From the NCBI RefSeq assembly GCF_000218685.1, contig NW_006763291.1, forward strand, positions 1,520,286 to 1,584,285: a stretch of 64,000 bases of DNA, in the 5' to 3' direction. The translations under genes and the position numbers were made by a program. Below the pieces are notes generated by a model, which worked only from the letters and a program-made list of their open reading frames with translations, did no database searches and was not told where the DNA came from. Position 1 is the first letter of the stretch. Every line of letters begins with the position of its first letter. Origin of the DNA: Serpula lacrymans var. lacrymans S7.9. Lineage: Eukaryota > Basidiomycota > Agaricomycetes > Boletales > Serpulaceae. Shown piece by piece: positions 53,915-64,000 of this stretch.

Positions 53915-56330
53915 ATGACAATCCTGCTTGCGACATATTTCCAAGAGTTCCAGCTTAGATACGGGACACTGCGTATCCTCCTGCTCCTTTTTATGCTGAC
54001 GAGCTTTGTCCCTCTATATTCCAATTCAGCACAACAGTCATCGAATTTCTTCGTTGAGGGTATGGCCATTGGTCTAGGTACTAATAATGCCAACAACACT
54101 GCAACGATTCACCCACCATATACCTTGAAGCCACCCCAAACACCTCTTGATGTGGATGACTACCCAGTTGCGCCGGAAGAGCTGGAATTGGCACAGGTGC
54201 ACGTATACGTGAGACATGGTAAGCAAACACTATACTTCTTCGGGCTGAGAGCTATCAATATCTATACGGATAGTGTTTACCGCGTTGTTTGACCTTTTTA
54301 TGTCCCTTATTTGTTGAATAGGTGAACGTACACCAGTTGGTGTTCGTATGTCTGAACCTCCTGGCTCTATTCCAGAAAATTGGATTATGTGTCGAGACGC
54401 GAATGAGTTTGGGTCGGCAATGGCTGCCAATTTGACCTCCATTCAATCCGGCCTCGATGTACCGAAGAATGCCAGGAGAGCAGTGGAAAGGAGAGATGGT
54501 ACAAGCACCTTGGGACTTTGGTAAGTTGAATGGTTCATCAAGGTCTTCAATAATCTGAGACTTGCACCAGTCTTTTGGGACAGTTGACAGACCTCGGAAG
54601 GCAGGTAAGAACTTGGTCATCATTCTTTTCAGCTCTCAAAGCTGCAAACGCGTCCGATAAACGATTATTTGCTAATTTGATCTGAACTGTCTAGTCTACA
54701 TTTGACTACGGCGCAGCTTTGAGAAAATTGTATGTGGAAAGGTGAGCGAATTAGTAAGCAATGACGGTTTGTATTCACACTTAGCTTGAACATCGATCGT
54801 GCAGGCTGCATTTCTTACCTGATACGCTTGAGCGAGAAGAAGAGGTTTATTTCCGGTATGATAAAATCATACCCTTCACAAATGGTGCTCTGTTTGATCG
54901 TCTTCTCATATTTCAGGTCTACGAATGTACCACGCACCATCGAGTCTCTTCAACAAATTAAACACGGATTATATCCCGAATTAAAGTATGCTGCTCATGC
55001 TGCTCCATCCATCTTAATACGGTAAGCCGTCCTTCATAGCTTAAAAAATCACATGTTGCTAATTGTTACAAATGTCGCTTTTTTGTAGTAATGGTCTGGA
55101 TGATAACTTAATTGGGAATACGTATGCCTGTAAAAGATTACAAATACTGCAACTTGGATTTGCTCGAGGTTTGCTGACTTTCCTTTCACAAATGTTTTGG
55201 TAAAACTCTGACCACCGTCTCAGCTGCTGCTGCTGCTATAAATCCCACTCTCGAGCCGTTAAACGGCAAACTCTCCAAGTATATAAATGGTAACCCTGTA
55301 CTTTTAGACGGTCAACCAAAAGCTTCGGGTATTCTAGACACTGTGAGTTTATATTGCTTTGGGGTTTTCAATTTTCCAAAGGCCTGTAGATCCGTGCCGC
55401 AACCGCACATGGCGTGCCAGTCCCACCGGAATTTATGGAAGATGATGTGATGGATTTACTTGTACGTCTGTTTTTGTCCTCCTGCTATACTCCAGTGACA
55501 TGGTTGTGTCCTCTGTTTAGGAGAAAAGTGTAGCCACTGAGTGGTTTGAAGGTGAGCTCCCTTTTTCAGGAACAAAGGCATAGTTATTCACGATATGATA
55601 TATTCCGTGATTAGGGTGTGAGACCTTTCTAATATAACTTGTTATCATCTTTGACCGGTTGCTATCCTTTGGACAGATAAGACAGAAGAAGTCCGCCGAC
55701 TAGGGATGGGGCCCCTTCTCAGTGATCTCATGAAGAAGATACAGCGAAAAGTGGATCCGGAATCCCACGATATGATGAAGATTCTTGTGCATAGTACACA
55801 CGATTCTACACTGGCAGCACTTTTGGCTACATTGGATGCTTACGATGGCAGGCGAGTTTGTTCAAACACTGGAGGATGAGATTCGAGCTAACCATGTTGC
55901 GTTCGGTCACCTTTGCTGCATGTATAGATGGCCGCCGTTCACATCGTCAGTCACATTCGAACTGTTCAAATTGCGAGAGGCGCGTAGTCGAGGGACCATG
56001 TTTCAAAACGTCTTCAGTGGACTATGGAAGTCGACACCAAATATAAATGACTATTGTATGTTTTTGCCGCCTGTTTTACCCTCGCCGCTATCTAAAGAAC
56101 TTTTGTTTCGATATGTATTTCTGTTTAACCTTTCCCGTATTACAGATATCAGAGCGCGTTATAAGAACAAGAATCTCATGCTTCCGTTGTGCGCAGATGA
56201 GGGGAAACACTTATCCGGCTTCCCCGAATTCTGTACACTATCTGCGTTTCAGAAACGTGTGGAAGAATTGACTCCGCGGGATTGGGAATCCGAGTGTTCG
56301 CACCGGGGAAATAAAACTACTAATCGTTGA
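53915..56330 (+). CDS. Histidine acid phosphatase (branch 2), membrane-anchored or secreted
   Basis: The enzyme transfers phosphate to a catalytic His and hydrolyses it, in the lysophosphatidic-acid/acid phosphatase group. It starts at ATG 53915. A hydrophobic segment (LRILLLLFMLTSFVPLYS) near residue 22 suggests a signal anchor. The catalytic motif forms across the first intron: VYVRHG joins ERTPVGVR, giving RHGxRTP. Then come RSTNVPRTIESLQQ-like sequence, AAAAAINPTLEPLNG, MGPLLSDLMKK and the second catalytic motif HSTHDSTLAALLATL. The end contains WPPFTSSVTFELFK and WESECS. The splice before WPPFTSS uses a GC donor (GGCAG|GCGAGT, intron 55852-55927); using the nearby GT gives a wrong frame. 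Stop at 56328-56330. There are about a dozen exons, and their borders outside these motifs are approximate. Confidence 0.85.
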
Positions 56331-56755
56331 CCTGGTTTTTAAAGGTGATTATACTGACTCAACCGTAGAATATAATGACGATACTATGGATACTTAGGGA
56401 GTAGTCTACAGTTGGAGTATAATAAATTATTGAGGATTTTGGCCAACTTACTGCACAGGATTGTACCGGTAGGCTAGGCTAGCTAGTATGACTATCGAGC
56501 TGCCACAACTGCACAACTGGTGATTTGCACCCCATAGCGCTTATAATCATTATAACTTATGACCATATCAACTCCATTTTCCTATCCAAGTCATGTTTAC
56601 AGTAAGGTCTGAACCTTAGGAGTTGATGACATAAATAACCACCTGTTTTCTCCGCTACTTCGAGCTGGTTCTCGGTTCCTGGCCGAACGAAGAGTTCTGA
56701 CCCTGAGTCGATAGTTTTGCCGCTGACCAGCACGTTCTCCAGCAAGACTTCCACG
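56331..56755. other. Intergenic region, promoter of the acyl-CoA synthetase gene
   Basis: No gene is supported. An open frame runs upstream of the next gene from a TTG at 56717, but the first ATG is at 56756. Confidence 0.5.
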
Positions 56756-59503
56756 ATGGCTGGATTGAGATTGCAACATGCACGGAAAGGTGCCACTTGC
56801 TATTGTAGAAGTACAAACGCACACGAGCCCACTTTCTCGCTTGGCCGGCGATTCTTGACGCACTCGTATGTCGAGGGATCAACTGTTCCGCCTTTGGACC
56901 CCAGGACTCTTTCGACGTACTTTAAAACAGAGATCCTCGACAAACACAATGCACGACCAGCCTTGATATGTAAACGCGAGAGACCCAGAGCTCACGGTGG
57001 TCCACCGTCCCACAACCTCGGTGTCGCGTCGCACCTGGCCTGGGATTTTCAAGAATTCGATAGGCACATCGATGCACTTGCACGAGGTCTTTTGAGTATG
57101 GGTATAGAGAAAGGCGATCGTGTCGCAGTCATAATGGGAAACAATAGGTATGCAAGGCATCATATTTCCTCATATCATATAAATGATGTGCTGATACGGT
57201 GGTGTTTTGGTATAGTGCTTACGCGACTCTTCAGTGGGCCTGCGCAAGAGTAGGGGCTATATTGGTTACCATTAACCCTGCCTACCGGTTAAATGAGCTC
57301 GTACGTCGATAACGTCTCGCACATGCCTAGCGGAATGTGTCAACTTCAGGCCTTTTGTCTTCTTTTTTGACAGACCAATACTCTCAATCTCGTCGGAGTG
57401 AAGCACCTATTCATTGTGCCAAGTATCCGGACCTCCCATTATCTCTTCATGTTCTCTGCAGGATTTCAAGAGTTGCGGAATTCGCTTCCGGGGGATATTC
57501 AAGAGCCTGCATTACCCAGTCTTCGCAATCTAGTCCTGGTGGACAATATATCTAACCCCACTGAGTATGAGAGACAGCTCTATGGGATTAAGAGCACAAT
57601 TGACTGGCGAGAGCTCATGATGTGGCGAGAAGATAATCAAGAACAGAATAGACTCAACAATATATCAGAATCTCTGCGTTCAGATGAGGTCATCAATCTG
57701 CAATTCACGAGGTAACCATTGTTATCATGATATTTCGTTTGAAGGAGCATTCTAAAGCGATGAATGCAGTGGAACAACAGGAAATCCTAAGGCTGTATCA
57801 GTAAGGCATCACTCCATACAGCTATGGCTTACTGACCCAATTCTGATAGCTTACCCATACTAACATCCTGAACAATGCACTTTCAATTGCCCGCTGTATG
57901 CGTCTTACACCAGACGATGTTGTTTGTAAGTTCTCTTTGCTAATTTTATCTGCTTGCAACAGCTTATTTGTATATTTAGGCAATGTCCCGCCTCTCTTCC
58001 ATTGTTTTGATACGTATTCACTCCTTCTGAGATTCCAATCTCTATACTTACCTTACACATCTTCCAGCACGTTTGGTTCTCGGCAACCTTGCAGCATGGT
58101 CGCATGGCTCTTGCATAGTTTATCCGTCTGCGACCTATGAACCAGGAGCAATCGTAAACGCCGTTTCAGAGGAGAAATGCACGGCTTTGCACGGTGTACC
58201 AACGCACTTCCTTGGTGTTCTAGCTGAAGTGGAGAAGAGACAAAAAGAAGGCGAGAAACTCGATTTCAGTAGACTTCGGTATGTTAAACGAGTTGTCACC
58301 GTGAATCTACCAATGACGAGCGCCATTGGAGAACTGGTATCGCTGCGGGATCTCCGATCCCTATTGAGTTAATGCGTCAATTGATTGACAAGCTGAATCT
58401 CGTTGATCTCACCAACGCATATGGGATGAGTGAGCCCCTCCCTCCCCCCGTCTCGCGTGATCCCCAGTTTCACATATATTGACAACCTACAGCTGAAACC
58501 AGGTGAGCAAAATACATTGCTGATGTGCCCACTGAAGATGTTTTAGCTGTTCACAGCCCAGTATCGTTCCAAACGACTCCAGCAGATCCGATTTTGAAGA
58601 GGGTAGAGACGGTCGGTAAAGTACAACCACATGTCAAGGCTAAGGTAGTCGATGGCGAAGGAAATATAGTGCCGATTGGCAAGCCAGGTGAAATTTACGT
58701 GTCAGGATACCTGGTTCAGAAAGGGTGAGTATGGATTCACATAGGTGCACCACGTTCAGTACTGAGTATGGTAGATACTGGAAGGACCCAGAGCAGACAA
58801 ACCGCGTGATGCACGGTGATACCAAAGATAAGGGTACCATTTGGATGAGTACCGGTGATGAGGGTATAATGGATGAAGAAGGGTTTTTGAGAAGTAAGGC
58901 TGACTTCTGCTACAACCTGTTTGAGAACTAACCTTTTACAATAGTCGTTGGACGAACCAAAGTTAGTTGCAAACAAGTTTCATCTGCGCGTCTATTGATC
59001 TTTGAATAGGATATAATCATTCGTGGTGGAGAGGTATGAGTTCCTATTTCTTCACAGACATGTTCATTCTGTATGCTGACATATGAACCTTCTGCGGTTG
59101 AAGAATCTCTTCCCAGTACAGATTGAGAATGTGCTCACTGCACACCCTAACGTCAGCGAAGCAGCAGCTGTTTCAGTACCTGATGCGAAGTACGGTGAAG
59201 TCGTCGGCGCTTGGATTGTTACGCGACCAGACATCACGCTAGAAAAGGAAGAAGTGCGAAGATTTGTTGCAGAGAGAATGAATCCCCAGGTGTGTGATGC
59301 CTTTTTCATCGGAGCTTCTTGGATAAACTTATAGCTGGGTGTGCCAGAATGCCCCGGCGTGGGTATGGTTCGTGGGGGTGGACGGCGAAGAGCTACCCAA
59401 AACAGCCAGCGGAAAAGTTATGAAGCATGTTTTACGAGAATGGAGTCGTAGCCTCGCAAATAAAGGTATTGGAATGGCATACTCGAAAGCGAATGTAGTC
59501 TAA
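56756..59503 (+). CDS. ACSF2-like acyl-CoA synthetase (AMP-forming), probably mitochondrial
   Basis: The enzyme activates fatty acids to acyl-CoA with ATP, in the medium-chain ACSF2 branch. ATG at 56756 gives a basic, Arg/Ser-rich start (MAGLRLQHARKGATCYCRST), likely a mitochondrial presequence. About a dozen exons encode, in order: GVASHLAWDFQEFDRHIDAL, YATLQWACARVGAILVTINP, FTSGTTGNPKAVS (ATP loop), LTHTNILNNALS, DVVCNVPPLFHCF, GNLAAWSHGSCIVYPS, ALHGVPTHFLGVL, NAYGMTETSPVSFQT, MSTGDEGIMDEEGFL, IVGRTKDIIIRGGE, NLFPVQIENVL, and a C-terminal LPKTASGKVMKHVLREWS with the catalytic Lys. One intron (58010-58070) seems to have AT-AC ends: only this splice gives FHCFGLVLGN. If it is not spliced, the reading stops early. 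Identity is firm; function of this copy depends on that intron. Confidence 0.88.
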
Positions 59504-59833
59504 TTTCCGAGTATCTATCGAGTAGTATTATCTTGTATATTTGTGGGCCCAAAGGGACCAGGTTGTATATATAAACAGAATGACCGTGTGCCATGGACGG
59601 AATATGAATACTATATCAGTAGGCGGGCACAAGATGGCTCAGGAGACGGTTTTCTGCCGCAGTGCCGCTGGTTTGTGTTCCATGGGGGTTACGGCAACCG
59701 GCGAAGTAACTGTCATCAGGGAAACGGATTTTCCTGAAATGGGATCGTGAGAATACTGAAACGATCCCAAGATTTTGAGAAGTGGTGAGACTCAGAATAT
59801 ATTATCGGCTGCCTCCTTCTCACTTCAACCACC
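59504..59833. other. Intergenic region, promoter of the fatty acid 2-hydroxylase gene
   Basis: 330 bp with no supported gene. Short frames through it have no family resemblance. Confidence 0.5.
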
Positions 59834-61323
59834 ATGTCGACTTCGAAAAGGGTTCGGATCTACACCCTAGAGGACGTCGAGAGCCACAAGTCGTCAGAAA
59901 CCTGCTGGATAACGCTGCGAGGCAAGGTATACAATGTCACTGGTTTCCTTCCGGACCATCCTGGAGGAGAAGACTTGATTCTCAAACACGCTGGTTCTGA
60001 TGTCGAAAAGGTCATGAAAAACCCAAACGAACATGATCACTCAGACTCGGCATATGACATGCTTGAAGAGTATGTCATTGGCAGGGTGGGATCTGAAACT
60101 ACTGTTGTTAGTGATGGTCAGTATGTCATCTTCTCCTTTATTCTCATTACCTTACATAACAACATCAGACTGGGAGGCTCCTGATGATTTCCATCCCGAT
60201 AATACGGACTCTGCAGAGGATTTCGAAAAGACACAGTTCCTCGATTTGCGGAAGCCCTTATTAAGGCAGGTCTGGGAGGCCAACTTCAGGTATTTGTCTC
60301 CTTGTCGCTCACCACGAAGCCCCGATAACATTCAGGGTGATTTGAAGCAAATCATACTATCTGAAGCAAGTGCATCAACCACGTCATCTACCATATTCTG
60401 CGCGACTGTTTGGTTCTGATATCCTTGAGGTACGCTGGTGCCCCTACCCCGAATAACAACGTGTCTTGACACTTGTCGTAGATGCAGACTAGGACGGTGT
60501 GGTATGTGGTGCCTATGTTCTGGTTACCCATCACTAGTTACCTCTTCTTGCGGTCACTGCTTCAATTTTCTGTTCCGCTGCCCTCCTTTACGACCAATCC
60601 TTTCCTTCCATTGTCGTCTTTGTCAACCGCTCCAACCGATGCCATTATCAAGACAATGTTATGCTTCTTCTTCGGTAATTTTGTCTGGACGGTCCTAGAA
60701 TACGGCATGCATCGTTTCCTTTTTCATATAGACGAAATGCTGCCAGATCGTCCGTTGTTCCTCATGCTCCATTTTATGCTTCATGGCATTCACCACTATA
60801 TGCCAATGGATAGGTATAGTGGCTTTAACATCTGGCCTCGTGGTTTATTTACAGTGTCTGTCAGGTTGCGATTGGTCATGCCACCTGCCATGTTTTTTAT
60901 GTTGCAAATGCCATTTACTCGTCTCGCGCATCTCCTGTTCCCACCAGCCATTGCAAACGGCGTCATTGCGGGCGCATTTGCGTTCTGTGAGTCCAGATGT
61001 TATTAACAATGCGAAACATCTTTTAACACCATTTGCGTAGATATTCTATACGATTGCATGCATTACGCGTTAGTATTCTTAGATTTCACTTCGGTGTAGG
61101 ACAAGTTTACTCATTCCGGATTTGTTCAGTTTGCATCACACCCAACTTCCAGCATACTTACGGCACATGAAGAAGTATCATCTTGCTCATCACTACAAGA
61201 ATTTCGAGTTAGGCTTTGGCGTAACTAGTACGTGTTTCTACGATGCACTCTACTGAAAACTTATGTGTCGTAATTATAGGCAAGATATGGGATTACGTTT
61301 TCAACACTGTTCTTCCAGTATAA
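59834..61323 (+). CDS. SCS7: Fatty acid 2-hydroxylase with cytochrome b5 domain
   Basis: This ER enzyme hydroxylates carbon 2 of very long chain fatty acids in ceramides. It starts at ATG 59834. Residues about 10-85 are a cytochrome b5 domain: WITLRGKVYNVTGFLPDHPGG with the first heme His, and the second in HDHSDSAYDMLEEYVIG. After a linker come membrane segments (WYVVPMFWLPITSYLFL, IIKTMLCFFFGNFVWTVLEY) and the diiron histidine boxes HRFLFH, HGIHHYMPMDR and HLAHHYKNFELGFG. The final exon reads SKIWDYVFNTVLPV and ends with TAA at 61321-61323. Short GT-AG introns join all parts in frame; some between the b5 and hydroxylase halves are approximate. The sphingolipid role fits well next to the acyl-CoA synthetase gene but adjacency alone proves nothing. 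Confidence 0.93.
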
Positions 61324-61854
61324 TGGCTTCCTCGTGGGTACCAGAATGCGGGAAAGTATAATAGGCTTTTGCATTTCTCTTGTGTTGATGGTCGTTTAGA
61401 GGCCTTATTGTCACCACTCAGATTCCATTTATTCCATTACAATACTTATTATCAGCCATCTTTCTATCGGATATTTGGAATAGCCAGATCAGAAATGGTC
61501 GTCGTAATATAATTAGGGTGTAAGGACTTGAAGATTTTGCGTGCGTTCTCAATCAACGTTTCCTCAGGGGCTCGATGCTGCATAAAGAAACACTTCTTAG
61601 AGTCACGTGTCATTGAGTACAGCACTCCAGTCTCGCGACGGACCACTGGCAGGACGCTTTATAATTCTACGCTCTGGATAGCATCCTCCCAGGCATACAT
61701 CATACAGGAATACGGTATATTAAGACTATCACTCTCTTCGAACACTCGGGTCTTACGGTGCTGTTGTAGCCAGTGGTTTCAAGCGTAACTTTTCAGTGTG
61801 TGCGCACAGCAAGCATCGCTTAGGATTTAATCAACTGGGGAGATAGATACTGCG
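61324..61854. other. Intergenic region with a possible small minus-strand ORF
   Basis: The minus strand between about 61790 and 61464 has open frames reading VFEESDSLNIPYSCMMYAWE and then VVRRETGVLYSMTRDSKKCF and KSLHPNYITTTISDL. They look protein-like but have an internal stop, and I recognise no family. It could be the remnant of a gene or a short gene with an unseen intron. The right part should be the SEC5 promoter. Confidence 0.3.
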
Positions 61855-64000
61855 ATGGGGAAATTGACTTTATCGTCAGACGAAGCTACTTTGTTGAAAG
61901 CATATAAAATATCCTCGCTAGACCCCACGTAAGTTCATTGCTTACTTGTGGTAACTCTGAAGCCCAAAGTACCAATGCTTGAAAGGAAATGGGAAGAAGT
62001 CGACCATGAACTTGACGACGCTACGACCGACGTTGTGCCGAACTCGAGTGAAGGCGAAGGGGATCCATTAGGTATTGGTGGTGTTATTGAGTACGCATGT
62101 TCGCATCTTCTCTGCCGACTACTGATAAACAAACGTATCACTACAGTCTTTCGAAAATGGATGCACAGTCAAGTCAGTTACTTCAAGCAGCTACGTTAAT
62201 TTGAATTAAATCACCTTACACAGAGCTATCTGTCATGATATCATCCAAGTCCTTTGACCCCAAAGCGTTTCTTTCCCTGGCGCATCCGAATGCAACTTAT
62301 CAAGATCTTTCCGCTGGTATGTCACATCTGAAGGCGTCAATAGATGCACGGTCAGAGGCTATAAGAGTCCTCGTTGAAGACAACTTTGATCGATTTGTCG
62401 CCGTCAAAGCGTCCACCGATGGTATGGGCTTGTTCGTTTAACGTTGCTGCTTAGGGTATTGACTTATATTAGCGTTATATGCGGAGATGCGGGAAGGCTT
62501 GTTAGCAGACTCTACTGATTTCGCCACGCAACCATTGGTTGACCAATTGAAGCGTATGCTATCATTACTATCAACCTCTTCATAGCCATAGCTCATTGGT
62601 GTATTATAGGTGCTGCTGTCAAGGCAAACCAAGTATTTCTTCCAGTTCTAGAAAATTCTTCAAAAGCCCAGAAACTACGCACCACGTTAGGTGTTTTTGA
62701 GCGCTCCAAGTTCTTTTTTAGTCTTCCTACCTCTCTGGTTGAATCTATCCAAGCTGTAAGAATATCTGAATCTGACTTGAACCTATTATGCTCAAGCTCT
62801 GAATAGAACCGATACGAGGCGGCCATGCGAGATTACAATAAGGGCAAATTTCTTTTAGAGTCCAGACCTGGTCAAATACTTCCAGTTGGAACAGCCAAGG
62901 ATGGAAAACCTTCCCCATCTGTCGTGTTGCAACAGAAGAGAATATTAGAGAAAGTTTGGACAAATGTCGAAAAAGTCATGGGCGAAATGAGGAGTCTTTT
63001 GCTGTCGAAACTTCAAGAACCTAGGCGTGGCGTGGATGATCAGGAGAAGACGATAGAGTGGGTCGTGTCCTACCTTTTCGGTCTGCTGGGAATTGACTGA
63101 CTTTTTGAACTTAGAATCTTGCTGGAATTGAACACTACAGAGGACCCAGTATGGACTTACTTCGATAGCCAGCATAAATACATAGTGGATCAAATGAATA
63201 AAACTTACCATTCAGCGACTTCGCATATACAAGGTATGTTTTTTCATATATATCAAGTTATATATGGGTTTGTAAAATCGTCAACAAAGCTTTACAAGAT
63301 CAATCAACACCAGACATTACAAGTCCTGGCGCTCTGGGTACTGTTCTCGCGACGCAGCTGCAAGCCTGCTTTATAGCTCTAGAGTCAAAGCAGCCTGAAT
63401 TGATTATCGGTAAGACAACGAGGTGTATGTTGCCTGGTTAAACTTACATTGCTTTCAACTAAAGCACAGTCCGGGGGTCACGAAATATGGCAAGCGGTAT
63501 GGGAAATGATCAAGGGAATCTCCGAAGTCATCGTATCAACTCTCCCAAACTTTTGGAAAATAGCTAAGAGCTTTCTAGAGGGAAGGTTCCGCAGAGTGGG
63601 TTATGTCAGAATCTTGTTTGCTTCTGGTCTGATTCCATTTGTAGACCAATAGCAGTTCTGGTAGTCGACGCAGTCCAACACAGTGTCGGCAACTAGCTGT
63701 TGACATTGTGAAGCTTTATGTCTCACTATTATCGGAATTTTTCAAGTTGTCCGACATGGCAGTTATGGCTTCACCCAGCTATACAAACGCAACTCTCCCC
63801 CTTCTTCCTACACACTCTAATTCTATCACAACTGCTCACTTCTTAACGAAAATACTTGGAGAAATACAAGATGGAGTGAATGAAGTGAATGCCATGGAGA
63901 TTCCAGGGGAGGCCAGCTCTAGTCTCAAGAATCTCATGGAAAGTGTAAGGTGGAGATTCGAAGACACGCTTATACAAGCTTGGTTAAGAGGCCAGTGATT
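61855..64000 (+). CDS. SEC5: Exocyst complex component Sec5, 5' part
   Basis: Sec5 is a subunit of the exocyst, which tethers secretory vesicles at the plasma membrane for polarised growth. The gene starts at ATG 61855 ([19 protein letters not shown]) and runs past the window end. Short exons encode [131 protein letters not shown] and [20 protein letters not shown], then [13 protein letters not shown]. These match the Sec5 N-terminal half. The TGA at 63996-63998 is probably intronic: the protein usually continues with Asp after WLR, which would require a splice directly after AGAG at 63987-63990, again with a GC start (GCCAGT). That last point is speculative because the next exon lies outside. 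Confidence 0.85.

Overview
The window looks like a piece of a mushroom-forming basidiomycete (Agaricomycetes) chromosome. Genes are compact and split by many 50-65 nt introns. There is a class I hydrophobin, a Plavaka-type transposon with a DUF6698-like companion gene, chromodomain-type Ty3/gypsy and Ty1/copia relics, and fungus-specific housekeeping genes (alpha-aminoadipate reductase, sterol-sensing HMG-CoA reductase, cytochrome b5-fused fatty acid 2-hydroxylase). All gene models below were spliced by eye from GT-AG (and a few unusual) junctions plus family conservation; no alignment or RNA data were available.

Layout. 0-13.3 kb: 3' end of a large low-complexity protein gene, ribosomal protein eL42 (minus), a class I hydrophobin (plus), the telomere-capping protein Stn1 (plus) and HMG-CoA reductase (minus). 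13.3-16.2 kb is gene-poor, with a 61-bp tandem duplication. 16.2-20 kb: a 3-beta-HSD-like SDR and an AKR7-like aldo/keto reductase. 20.6-30.5 kb: four consecutive minus-strand genes, namely a polyol-dehydrogenase-like MDR, a DUF4743/Nudix hydrolase, a viperin (RSAD2)-like radical SAM enzyme and LYS2. 30.7-49.7 kb is a transposon island: a 3.29-kb TA-flanked DNA transposon starting 249 bp upstream of the LYS2 start codon, a 5'-truncated Ty3/gypsy element with an extra 3' ORF and one LTR, a copia gag relic with LTR-like repeats, and an 8.5-kb Plavaka-type element bounded by perfect 17-bp inverted repeats. 50.3-64 kb: mitochondrial ornithine-type carrier, a second polyol-dehydrogenase paralogue in opposite orientation to the first, a histidine acid phosphatase, an ACSF2-like acyl-CoA synthetase, fatty acid 2-hydroxylase SCS7 and the 5' part of exocyst SEC5.

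Functionally the host genes are mostly primary metabolism: sterol/isoprenoid (HMGR, 3-beta-HSD-like), lysine (LYS2), ornithine/arginine transport, sugar alcohols (two MDR enzymes), and fatty acid/sphingolipid modification (ACSF2-like, SCS7). The most notable items are the complete viperin-like gene, the cargo genes of the Plavaka-type element, a candidate AT-AC intron in the acyl-CoA synthetase gene, three GC-AG introns in separate host genes, and a stop codon that sits alone in the last exon of eL42. Every nonsense codon found in the transposable elements can be explained by a C-to-T transition on its coding strand, consistent with methylation- or RIP-like decay.
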